A stretch of DNA of 64,000 nucleotides from JBBROS01 sp964246015 (GTDB taxonomy: Bacteria > Pseudomonadota > Alphaproteobacteria > Acetobacterales > Acetobacteraceae), in the NCBI GenBank assembly GCA_964246015.1, contig CAXTPG010000008.1:7048-71047 (forward strand), written 5' to 3'. Each line of letters opens with the position of its first letter. Position 1 is the first letter of the stretch. The notes beneath the pieces are model-generated. The model had not been told where the DNA came from. It saw only the letters and a program-made list of their open reading frames with translations, and searched no databases. The position numbers and the translations under genes are program-made. This document shows positions 15,843 to 24,085 of the stretch, in pieces.

Positions 15843-16478
15843 ATGAACGACCCCGCCTCCGCCAAGAACCTCGGCGAAACCCCCGACATCCACCGCACCG
15901 CCAGCGTGCGCGACACCGTCTTCGGCCGCTTCTGCGAGGTCGGCGCCCGCACAAAGGTCGCGGAAAGCAGCTTCGGCGACTACTCCTACGTCGTGAACGA
16001 CAGCGACATCATCTACACCACCATCGGAAAGTTCTGCTCCATCGCCGCCCATACCCGCGTTTACCCCGGCAACCACCCGCTCGACCGCGTCATGCTCAGC
16101 CACGTCTCCTACCGCAGCAGCGCCTACGGCCTCGGCCCCGACGACCCCGCCTTCTTCGATTGGCGCCGCAGCAGCCCCGTCACGATCGGCCACGACGTAT
16201 GGATCGGCCACGGCGCCATCGTCCTCGCCGGCCGCACCATCGGCACCGGGGCCGCCATCGGCGCCGGCGCCGTCGTGACCAAGGACATCCCCCCCTTCGC
16301 CATCGCCGTCGGCAACCCGGCCCGCATCCTCCGCCTCCGCTTCCCCGAACCCGTCATCGAGGCCCTGCACCGCATCGCCTGGTGGGACTGGCCGCACGCC
16401 AGCATCGGCACCGCCATGCACGACATCCGCACCCTGGGCGCCGCCGAGTTCTGCGCGAAGCACGATCCCGCCCGCTAG
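15843..16478 (+). CDS. Hexapeptide-repeat acetyltransferase linked to phosphonate metabolism
   Basis: A 211-residue left-handed beta-helix acyltransferase. Hexapeptide turns run from HRTASVRDTVFGRFCEVGARTKV through IGKFCSIAAHTRV, and the catalytic His region is GNHPLDRVM. VTIGHDVWIGHGAIVLAG and IGAGAVVTKDIPPFAIAVGNPARI are the XAT/Vat-type C-terminal coils. It matches what I know of the phosphonate-associated hexapeptide family (TIGR03308 type), often encoded next to phn genes; members of the wider family acetylate small molecules using acetyl-CoA. Its position 8 bp after the second phnE supports a role in modifying an imported phosphonate, possibly an aminoalkylphosphonate. That role is inference. 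Confidence 0.88.
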   Translation: MNDPASAKNLGETPDIHRTASVRDTVFGRFCEVGARTKVAESSFGDYSYVVNDSDIIYTTIGKFCSIAAHTRVYPGNHPLDRVMLSHVSYRSSAYGLGPDDPAFFDWRRSSPVTIGHDVWIGHGAIVLAGRTIGTGAAIGAGAVVTKDIPPFAIAVGNPARILRLRFPEPVIEALHRIAWWDWPHASIGTAMHDIRTLGAAEFCAKHDPAR

Positions 16479-16479
16479 T

Positions 16480-16758
16480 CTAACCCCCCGGCAGCATCCC
16501 GTACGCCTTCGCCAGCGTCAGCGCCGCAACGACGATCACCAGCAGCCGCCACCACCCGGAAAAGAACCGCAGCACCAGCGCCAGCTCGATCACCCATGTC
16601 GCCGTGATGATCGGCGACTGCCAGTCGTACGGGATCCCGATCGCGTCCATCTGCTGCCGCACCAGCACGCCCACGCGCTCCAGCGCCGCGATCCAAGGAT
16701 CCAGCATGCGCGACAGGATCTGCGCGGCCCGATGCAGCGGCCCCTCGAACCAGTCCAT
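16480..16758 (-). CDS. Small membrane protein of unknown function
   Basis: A 92-residue protein with an amphipathic N-terminal half (LHRAAQILSRMLDPWIAALERV) and two hydrophobic segments, IITATWVIELALVLRFF and WWRLLVIVVAALTLAKAYG, so probably two transmembrane helices. No family is recognised. It converges on the hexapeptide transferase (stop codons 1 bp apart) and is divergent from gshB with 59 bp between them. Confidence 0.65.
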   Translation of the reverse strand: MDWFEGPLHRAAQILSRMLDPWIAALERVGVLVRQQMDAIGIPYDWQSPIITATWVIELALVLRFFSGWWRLLVIVVAALTLAKAYGMLPGG

Positions 16759-16817
16759 CCACCCTCCCCCCCGCGCCCGAACTCGTCTACCTAGCAGCTA
16801 CTACGAACGAGGCCCCG

Positions 16818-17807
16818 ATGACCAAGCCCCTGAACGTCGCCGTCCAGATGGACCCGATCGAAACCGTCAACATCGACGGCGACAGCACCTTCGCCCTCAT
16901 GCTCGAGGCGCAGAAGCGCGGCCACCGCCTCTGGCACTACGAAGTCCGCCACATGTCCCTGCACGAAGGCCGGCAATCCCCGGACGGCGCCCGCACCGAA
17001 CGCCTGCTCGCCCGCGCCCGCCCCGTCACCGTCCAGCGCAAATCGGGCGACCACTACGCCTTCGGACCCACCGAAACGCTCGACCTCGGCAGCATGGACA
17101 CCGTCCTGATGCGCCAGGACCCTCCCTTCGACATGGCCTACATCACCGCCACGCACATGCTGGAGCACATCCACCCCAGAACCCTGGTGGTGAACGACCC
17201 CAAGCACGTCCGCGACGCCCCCGAGAAACTCCTGGTCACCCACTTCCCCGACCTGATGCCCCCGACGCTGATCACCTGGGACACCGACGCCATCCGCGCC
17301 TTCCGCGCCGAATACCGGGACATCATCGTCAAGCCCCTGTTCGGCAACGGCGGCGCCGGCGTCTTCCGCATCAAGCCGGATGACGAGAACCTCGCCAGCC
17401 TGCTCGAGATGCACTTCGCCCGCTCCCGCGAGCCCCTCATGATCCAGCGCTACGAATCCGCCGTCCGCCGCGGCGACAAGCGGGTCATCCTCATCGACGG
17501 CGAACCCCTGGGCGCCATCAACCGCGTCCCGGCCGAAGGCGAGGCCCGCAGCAACATGCACGTCGGCGGCCGCCCCGAGAAAACCGCCCTCACCGACCGC
17601 GAACGCGAGATCTGCCGCCGCATCGGCCCGCATCTGCGCGACCACGGCCTGCTCTTCACCGGAATCGACGTCATCGGCGACTACCTGACCGAAATCAACG
17701 TCACCTCCCCCACCGGCCTGCAGGAACTCGCACGCTTCGACGGCATCGACCTCGCCACGAACATCTGGGACGCCATCGAACGGAAAATCGCAGCCCGAAC
17801 CGGCTGA
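16818..17807 (+). CDS. gshB: Glutathione synthetase
   Basis: A 329-residue ATP-grasp ligase that joins gamma-glutamylcysteine and glycine. It opens KPLNVAVQMDPIETVNIDGDSTFALMLEAQ (quoted in part: MDPIETVN, DSTFALMLEA), then VLMRQDPPFDMAYI, DIIVKPLFGNGGAGVFRI (the ATP-grasp P-loop-like segment) and VRRGDKRVILIDGEPLGAINRVP. GIDVIGDYLTEINVTSPTGLQE is the metal-binding end. The length is normal for bacterial GshB. Glutathione made here would serve the S-hydroxymethylglutathione dehydrogenase encoded at 39.8 kb, among many other uses. Confidence 0.97.
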   Translation: MTKPLNVAVQMDPIETVNIDGDSTFALMLEAQKRGHRLWHYEVRHMSLHEGRQSPDGARTERLLARARPVTVQRKSGDHYAFGPTETLDLGSMDTVLMRQDPPFDMAYITATHMLEHIHPRTLVVNDPKHVRDAPEKLLVTHFPDLMPPTLITWDTDAIRAFRAEYRDIIVKPLFGNGGAGVFRIKPDDENLASLLEMHFARSREPLMIQRYESAVRRGDKRVILIDGEPLGAINRVPAEGEARSNMHVGGRPEKTALTDREREICRRIGPHLRDHGLLFTGIDVIGDYLTEINVTSPTGLQELARFDGIDLATNIWDAIERKIAARTG

Positions 17808-17830
17808 CCGCGATCTCGCCGGCGCACGCC

Positions 17831-18355
17831 CTATCCGCCGCCCGGGTGACCGTGACCGCCCCCCCCTGAATGGCCATGGCTCCCGAACCCGCCGCGGAGC
17901 GACGCCGAATGCACATGCCCCGGTGCCGCGGCGGCATGGAGCGAAGCCGCACGTGCAGCCAAATGGCGCGCGTGCTCGGCCGGGTGTTCCCGCGCGAAAC
18001 CGTCGTGCAGGCGCCCGGCCTGCCCGGCAGGGGCACGCTCCACATGCCGCTCGCGCACGAACCCGAAGTGCAATGCACCGTTCGCCTGCCCCTCGGCCTG
18101 AACCCGCGCCACACCGTTCGGTCCCGCCTGGTCCGGCCGGCCCGGCGGCAACGGCGGTCCCCGGCGCACGCGCCGGGGCACGACCTCAGCCTCCGCCGCT
18201 GAGCGTGCGGGCTGGCATGTCAGGTCGTACGAGTCGATCGCCGCCCGAACCTGTCCCGGCGGACACGCCCCCACCTCCGGCTGCCCCAAAGCCGGCATCG
18301 ACAGGGCCATACCGCCCCCCATCATCACCAACGTAATCGTCCGAGCGCATCGCAT
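17831..18355 (-). CDS. Exported protein with His/Gly-rich C-terminal tail
   Basis: A 174-residue protein. Residues 1-25 (MRCARTITLVMMGGGMALSMPALGQ) form a signal peptide. A short Cys-containing segment follows (VGACPPGQVRAAIDSYDLTCQ), possibly a disulfide-bonded hairpin. The middle is Arg/Pro/Ala-rich and low in complexity, with VPRRVRRGPPLPPGRPDQ. The C-terminus GSHGHSGGGGHGHPGGG could bind metal ions. The ATG at 18355 was chosen because the signal peptide starts there. No family is recognised. Low-complexity GC-rich frames can be spurious, but the signal peptide and the conserved-looking Cys pair support a real gene. It converges on gshB with 23 bp between the stops. Confidence 0.55.
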   Translation of the reverse strand: MRCARTITLVMMGGGMALSMPALGQPEVGACPPGQVRAAIDSYDLTCQPARSAAEAEVVPRRVRRGPPLPPGRPDQAGPNGVARVQAEGQANGALHFGFVRERHVERAPAGQAGRLHDGFAREHPAEHARHLAARAASLHAAAAPGHVHSASLRGGFGSHGHSGGGGHGHPGGG

Positions 18356-18432
18356 TCCCGCACGGTACCGCAATGAGGCAGGAAGCGGATGTTTGATTTT
18401 GCTGCCAAACGTTACCCCGCCCCACCCGCGCA

Positions 18433-18840
18433 TCAGCCTCCGAACGTGATCGCCTGCGCCCCCTCCAGCAGCGTCAACCGCCCCAGCGCATGCAGGTTCT
18501 CCATCCCCTGGGTGATCGTGAGGAAGTGGTTCCCCGCCAACTGCCCCGCCTTGCTCGCGAACCGGCAGGGCCCGTACGCGATCAGTATCTCCGTCTCGCT
18601 ATACCCCCCGGGATAGAAGATCACCTGCCCCGGCGCCGGAAAACTCGTGGGATCCTCGAACCCCACCCCGAACTCCTGCCCACCCAGCGGAATCCAGCAC
18701 GCCTCCCCGCTCCATCGCACGTGGATGATCTTCTCCGAATACGGCAACAGCCCCCGGAACATCGCGCACGTCTTCGGCGACTGCGCGTCCTCGAACCGCG
18801 CCCCGAACCGGAACGGCCCGGCAGTGATCACGATGTCCAT
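18433..18840 (-). CDS. DUF3830-type cyclophilin-like protein
   Basis: A 135-residue protein starting MDIVITAGPFRFGARFED. ARFEDAQSPKTCAMFRGLLPYSEKIIHVRWSG has the cyclophilin-like pattern of the DUF3830 family, and WIPLGGQEFGVGFEDPTSFPAPGQVIFYPGGYSETEILIAYG (seen as GPGQV-like turns at APGQVIFYPGG) continues the beta-barrel. Proteins of this family often lie near amidohydrolases, creatininases or ABC importers, but their activity is not established. The ATG at 18840 was preferred to an upstream start at 18879 because the family begins with this strand. A perfect hairpin stands 54 bp upstream. Confidence 0.72.
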   Translation of the reverse strand: MDIVITAGPFRFGARFEDAQSPKTCAMFRGLLPYSEKIIHVRWSGEACWIPLGGQEFGVGFEDPTSFPAPGQVIFYPGGYSETEILIAYGPCRFASKAGQLAGNHFLTITQGMENLHALGRLTLLEGAQAITFGG

Positions 18841-18893
18841 CAAACACCCCATGAGTCGGAAAGCAGAAAATCGATACAAGGCGCCAGATCATG

Positions 18894-18923
18894 ATGCGTC
18901 TGGGCTGCGTCACCCAGACGCAT
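18894..18923. promoter_or_regulatory. 11-bp perfect inverted repeat in the 278-bp gap
   Basis: ATGCGTCTGGG, eight-base loop CTGCGTCA, CCCAGACGCAT form a perfect 11-bp stem in the intergenic region between the DUF3830 gene (minus) and the creatininase-family gene (plus). No T-run follows. It could be an operator for either divergent gene or an RNA hairpin. The rest of this 278-bp gap (18841-19118) is less GC-rich and shows no other feature I can support. Confidence 0.4.
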
Positions 18924-19118
18924 GAACATGACCGCAAAACAACAGGCCAGGCAGCGGCCATCCCGCCCTAGAATTTCGTGACCTGGTCGCCGACGTCGGG
19001 AAGACCGGTCGAGGTCCGCAGCTGTGGCTACGATCTTACAGCCCATGGCGCTACGCCTCGGGCCGCTTTATGCTGAAACACGCGGCGCCCGGCCGCCGCC
19101 ATCGACGGAGCATGCAGC

Positions 19119-19871
19119 GTGGCGCCCCGGCTCATGATCACGCGCTGGGAGGACCTGCGCGGCGGCGCAGCGGCAGCCCTGCCGGACCGCGCCGTCGCCG
19201 TATTGCCCGTGGCCGCAACGGAGCATCACGGCCCGCATCTGCCCCTCGGCACCGACGCGATGATCCTGGATGGCGTGCTGGCGGCGGCGCAAGCCATGGC
19301 CGGCGACGCCTACGCCCTGGTGCTGCCCGTCCAGCGCGTCGGCTGGTCCGTCGAGCACGGCGATTGGCCCGGCACGCTCTCGCTCGACGCCGACCGGCTC
19401 GCGGCCGGCTGGGTGGAGCTGGGCGGATGGGCCGCGCGCGCCGGCATCCGGCGGCTGCTGATCCTGAACAGCCATGGCGGCAACACGCCCGTCGCCGCCA
19501 TCGCCGCCATGCGGATGCGCGCCGAGCACGGGCTGCTGGCCGCCCGCGCCCATTGGCAGGACCTGGCCGGCCCGGCCGACGGCGGCGGCCGCGACTGGCA
19601 CGGCGGCCTGGTCGAGACCTCGGTGATGCTGCACCTCCGCCCGGACCTGGTCGATCGGGGCGCCGTCGCGCCGCCGCCGCCGCACACGCTTCCGCTCGCG
19701 CCGGACGGCCCGGCGCCCTGGGCGTGGATGGCGCGCGACCTCGACCCGCGCGGCGTCATCGGCGACCCCGGCGGCGCCACGGCGGCGTTCGGCGCCGACC
19801 TGGTCAGCCGCTCGGCCGCGGGCCTGGTTGCGCTGCTCAGCCGGCTGGCAGCCGCACCGTGGCCGCCGTGA
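19119..19871 (+). CDS. Creatininase-family amide hydrolase (ArfB-like)
   Basis: A 250-residue metal-dependent amidohydrolase of the creatininase fold. The metal site is VAATEHHGPHLPLGTD (Glu35, His37, Asp46), NSHGGN follows near residue 117, and DWHGGLVETSVML near 166 supplies the last ligands. Besides creatininase, this family contains the archaeal formamidopyrimidine deformylase ArfB of flavin/F420 biosynthesis and MftE. Because a GTP cyclohydrolase II and a RibD reductase lie 5 kb away in the same locus, an ArfB-like step on a GTP-derived pyrimidine is a reasonable guess. The start is a GTG with GGAG at 19107-19110; an ATG at 19134 is the alternative. The 3' end overlaps the convergent opgH gene by 35 bp. 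Confidence 0.9.
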   Translation: MAPRLMITRWEDLRGGAAAALPDRAVAVLPVAATEHHGPHLPLGTDAMILDGVLAAAQAMAGDAYALVLPVQRVGWSVEHGDWPGTLSLDADRLAAGWVELGGWAARAGIRRLLILNSHGGNTPVAAIAAMRMRAEHGLLAARAHWQDLAGPADGGGRDWHGGLVETSVMLHLRPDLVDRGAVAPPPPHTLPLAPDGPAPWAWMARDLDPRGVIGDPGGATAAFGADLVSRSAAGLVALLSRLAAAPWPP

Positions 19872-21585
19872 CGCGCGCCGGGTCCAGCCGACGCAGGACC
19901 GGGTCCGGATCGAACTCGTCCGGCACGGCGCACAGCGCGCGCCGCCGCATCCAGCGCCCGAACGCCGGGCTGGCCGACAGGCACGCGTAGGGAACCGCGA
20001 GCAGCCAGGCCAGCAGCACCGGCGCCGCCCAGCCGAACGAACCCGGCGCCGCATGGGCGATGATCGCGGCGCCGCCCAGGGCCAGCACGGTCTGCGGCCA
20101 CAGCATCCGCAGCGCCTCGGCAACCGGCACGTCCCGGTCGTCCCGCTGCTGCGCGTCCCACCCGATGCGGCGGCCCAGCAGCAGGCCGACCACGAACACC
20201 GCCTCGGCCACCATCGTCACCGGCAGCGTCAGCAGCGTCGCGGCCGCGTCCGCGAGGCACCCGGCCGCCAGGCGCGCCCCGCCGCCATAGGCCCGGCGCG
20301 AGCGGCGGCGGCACAGCGCGTCCAGCACGCCGAACAGCCGGGGCAGGAAACCCAGCCCGAGCAGCACGAGGTAGGCCCCGAACGCCACCCCCGGCAGGCC
20401 GGCGCCGCCCGGCAGCAGCGCCCCCAGCAGCGACACGGCCAGCATCGCGGTCCAGGCCACCGGCCCCACATACATCAGCACGGCGTTGGCCAACTGGAAC
20501 CGGCCCATCGGCCGCAGCCCGGGGCGCCCGACCAGGTGCACGTACTGCAGGTTGCCCTGGATCCAGCGGAGGTTGCGGCGGATGAAGTCCGGCAGGTTCG
20601 GCGGATTCTCCTCCCAACTGCCGAACTCGTCGGCCAGGATGCGAACCTCCCACCCCGCCGCGCGGATCATCACCGCCTCCACCTGGTCGTGGCTGAGCAC
20701 GGGGCCGCCGAACGGCGGGCGGCCCGGCAGCAGCGGCAGCGCGCAGTGATCGACGAACGGCCCCACCCGCAGGATCGCATTGTGGCCCCAGAACGGCCCG
20801 CTCGGCCCCTGCCACCAGGCCGCACCCACGGTGTGGGTCCGCATTCCGTGCCGCATGCCGAACTGGAACACGCGCGCGAACCCGCTCTCGGCCGGCCGGC
20901 CGACGATGAGCGTCTGCAGGATGCCGACCCGGGGCGCCGCCTGCATCGCCTGGACCATGCGGACAAGCGCGTCGCCCGACATCAGGCTGTCCGCGTCCAG
21001 CACGATCATCAGCTCGTACGTGCCGCGGGCCGCCAGTGCGAACGCCCGCAGGTTGCCGGCCTTGAATCCCTCGTTGCTGGTCCGGCGGCGGTACCGCACG
21101 CGGTCCAGGGCGCCGAACGCCGCGCGCTCGGCCGCCTCGTGCGCCGCGTCGCTGTCGCTGAGCACGTGGACGACGAACGCGTCCAGCCGGCCGGTTCCCG
21201 CCAGGCTGCCGAGCATCGCGTCGATCCGGACGCGCACCCGGGACGGGTCCTCGTTGCGGATCGCGACGCAGATCGCCACGGGTCCCTGGATGGGCGTGCC
21301 TGGCCCGATGGCGGCGAGGTCCGGGTTCACCAGCGTGGCCGGGGCCCGCGACGTCACCAGGATCACCAGCCCGATCAGCGAGTTCCACACCATCAGCAGC
21401 GACCAGGGCGCCGCCAGCAGGAACAGCGCGAGCACCAGCACGCGCGGCGCCGACCACGCGCCGCCGGCCAGCGCCGCGACCATGCCGGCGGCCAGGCCCG
21501 CCCAGCTCAGCCCCCACAGCGCGAACACCAGCGTGCGCCGCCCGAGCAGCGCCGCGTCCGGATCGACCATCGTTTCAGCCCGCAT
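19837..21585 (-). CDS. opgH: Glucan biosynthesis glucosyltransferase H (MdoH/OpgH)
   Basis: A 582-residue inner-membrane processive GT2 glucosyltransferase that builds the backbone of osmoregulated periplasmic glucans from UDP-glucose. Two N-terminal TM helices (residues ~18-70), then VAICVAIRNEDPSRV opens the catalytic domain, VLDADS is the DxD metal site, FWGHNAILRV and LSHDQVEAVMIRAAGWEV follow, and RRNLRWIQGN is the (R/Q)xxRW acceptor motif. Four or more TM helices fill the C-terminal third. Normally opgG is the adjacent partner; none is visible here. Instead it sits within a pterin-like gene cluster and converges with the creatininase gene, so it could glucosylate something other than OPGs. 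Confidence 0.93.
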   Translation of the reverse strand: MRAETMVDPDAALLGRRTLVFALWGLSWAGLAAGMVAALAGGAWSAPRVLVLALFLLAAPWSLLMVWNSLIGLVILVTSRAPATLVNPDLAAIGPGTPIQGPVAICVAIRNEDPSRVRVRIDAMLGSLAGTGRLDAFVVHVLSDSDAAHEAAERAAFGALDRVRYRRRTSNEGFKAGNLRAFALAARGTYELMIVLDADSLMSGDALVRMVQAMQAAPRVGILQTLIVGRPAESGFARVFQFGMRHGMRTHTVGAAWWQGPSGPFWGHNAILRVGPFVDHCALPLLPGRPPFGGPVLSHDQVEAVMIRAAGWEVRILADEFGSWEENPPNLPDFIRRNLRWIQGNLQYVHLVGRPGLRPMGRFQLANAVLMYVGPVAWTAMLAVSLLGALLPGGAGLPGVAFGAYLVLLGLGFLPRLFGVLDALCRRRSRRAYGGGARLAAGCLADAAATLLTLPVTMVAEAVFVVGLLLGRRIGWDAQQRDDRDVPVAEALRMLWPQTVLALGGAAIIAHAAPGSFGWAAPVLLAWLLAVPYACLSASPAFGRWMRRRALCAVPDEFDPDPVLRRLDPARVTAATVRLPAG

Positions 21586-21646
21586 CTCTATCCACCGACA
21601 CCCATTTCAGCGTAACCCGGCGGCTCCGCGGGCACGAGGCAGCAGC

Positions 21647-22627
<981 letters not shown>

Positions 22628-22638
22628 TCGGAGCGCCC

Positions 22639-23043
22639 ATGTACGCCGTCGAAGTCCGCGATCACATCATGGTCGCCCACAGCCTGAAGGGCGAGGTGTT
22701 CGGCCCGGCGCAGGGCCTGCACGGCGCGACCTTCATCGTCGATGTCGCGTTCTTCCGCCAGGAGCTTGGGGCGGACGGGATCGTGGTCGATATCGGCCGC
22801 GCCCTGGATGCGCTGAAGGCCGGCCTGCAACCGCTGAACTACGCGAACCTGGACGAGCGGCCCGAATTCGCCGGCATGGTGACGACGACCGAGGTGCTGG
22901 CCCGGCACATCTTCGGCCTTATGGCGGCCGCCGCCCAAGATGGCCGCCTCGGCCCGCACGCGGCCGGGCTGGACCGCATCCGCGTGACCCTGGGCGAGTC
23001 CCATGTCGCCCGGGCCTGGTATGAGGCCGCGCTGCCCGATTGA
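22639..23043 (+). CDS. 6-pyruvoyl-tetrahydropterin synthase/QueD-fold protein, atypical active site
   Basis: A 134-residue T-fold protein of the PTPS/6-carboxytetrahydropterin synthase family. VAHSLKGEVFGPAQGLHGATF corresponds to the canonical aaH-rl...C...HGHxy region: His14 and His28 are kept, but the third zinc His is Ala30 and the catalytic Cys position is Ala24. DIGRALDALKAGLQPLNYANLDE aligns with the region where LDHxxLN supplies the catalytic Asp and His, and these read Asn and Tyr. VTTTEVLARHIF and VTLGESHVARAWYE match the PTxExxA and substrate-Glu motifs. Thus it keeps the pterin-binding frame without the standard chemistry. It lies between the MDR gene (11 bp) and a glycosyltransferase (4 bp). 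Confidence 0.85.
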   Translation: MYAVEVRDHIMVAHSLKGEVFGPAQGLHGATFIVDVAFFRQELGADGIVVDIGRALDALKAGLQPLNYANLDERPEFAGMVTTTEVLARHIFGLMAAAAQDGRLGPHAAGLDRIRVTLGESHVARAWYEAALPD

Positions 23044-23047
23044 CGCC

Positions 23048-24082
23048 ATGCCGGACCTGCACTTCGCGATCCCCGGCGGCCTCGACACCCGGACCGGAGG
23101 CTACGAGTACGACCGCCGGCTGATGCAGGCCCTGCGCGCGCGCGGCCTGCATGTGGCGCACCTGGGCTGGCCTGGCCGCTACCCCCACCCGACGGCGGCG
23201 GAGCGGGCCGCCGCCGTCCGCAGCCTCGCGGCCCTGCCGGACGGCAGCCCCGTCCTGATCGACGGGCTGGCCTATGGCGCGCTGCCGGAGCTGGCGAAGC
23301 AGGCCGGCGCGCGGCTCCGCCTGCTGGCGCTGGTGCATCACCCGCTCGCGCTCGAGACGGGGATCGCCGCCGCCGAGCAGGCCCGGCTTGCGGCCGACGA
23401 GGCCGAGGCGCTGTCGCATGCGGCGGCCGTCGTCGTCACCAGCCATCGCACGGCGGCGACGCTGGTGGCGTCGTTCGGCGTCCCGCCCGGGCGCATCGTC
23501 GTCGCGCTGCCGGGGACCGAGGAGCGGCCGGCGCCGCGCGCGGCCGGGTCCCGGCGCGCCGTGCGGCTGCTGTGCGTGGGGTCGTTGACGCCCCGCAAGG
23601 GCCACGACGTGCTTCTGGCGGCGCTGGAGCGGCTGGGCGACCTGGCCTGGACGCTGCGCATCGTGGGCAGCCCCGCGCACGCGCCGGAGGAGGCCGGCCG
23701 GATCGGGGCGTTGCTGGACCGGTCCGCGTTCGGCCGCCGGGTGCGGCTGGAAGGGGAGGTCGCGGACACGGCGCCGTTCTACCGCCGGGCCGACGTGTTC
23801 GTGCTCGCGAGCCATTACGAAGGCTACGGCATGGCGTTCGCCGAGGCGCTCGCGCATGGCCTGCCGGTCGTCGGCACGCGCGCCGGCGCCGTGCCGGACG
23901 TCGTGCCTCCGGACGCCGGCATTCTGGTCCCGCCGGGGGATGCGGTCGCCCTGGCGGCCGCGCTGCGCCGTATCCTGTGCGACCCCGCGCTGCGGGGGCG
24001 GCTGGCGGACGGGGCGGCCCGGGCCGGCGCCGCGTTGCCGCGCTGGGCGGATGCCGCGGCGCTGGTCGCCGGCCTGCTCTGA
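23048..24082 (+). CDS. Glycosyltransferase family 4 (GT-B)
   Basis: A 344-residue retaining GT-B glycosyltransferase. GGLDTRTGGYEYDRRLMQAL is the acceptor-side start, LLCVGSLTPRKGHDVLLAAL is the donor-domain entry, and HYEGYGMAFAEALAHGLPVVGTRAGAVPDVV (key ExFGxxxxE-like residues at EGYGMAFAEA) is the nucleotide-sugar site. It starts 4 bp after the PTPS-like gene and stops 3 bp from the convergent RibD-type gene. In this context a sugar transfer onto a pterin or ribityl-type acceptor is an attractive idea, similar to known bacterial pterin glycosides, but the acceptor is unproven. Confidence 0.9.
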   Translation: MPDLHFAIPGGLDTRTGGYEYDRRLMQALRARGLHVAHLGWPGRYPHPTAAERAAAVRSLAALPDGSPVLIDGLAYGALPELAKQAGARLRLLALVHHPLALETGIAAAEQARLAADEAEALSHAAAVVVTSHRTAATLVASFGVPPGRIVVALPGTEERPAPRAAGSRRAVRLLCVGSLTPRKGHDVLLAALERLGDLAWTLRIVGSPAHAPEEAGRIGALLDRSAFGRRVRLEGEVADTAPFYRRADVFVLASHYEGYGMAFAEALAHGLPVVGTRAGAVPDVVPPDAGILVPPGDAVALAAALRRILCDPALRGRLADGAARAGAALPRWADAAALVAGLL

Positions 24083-24085
24083 CGG

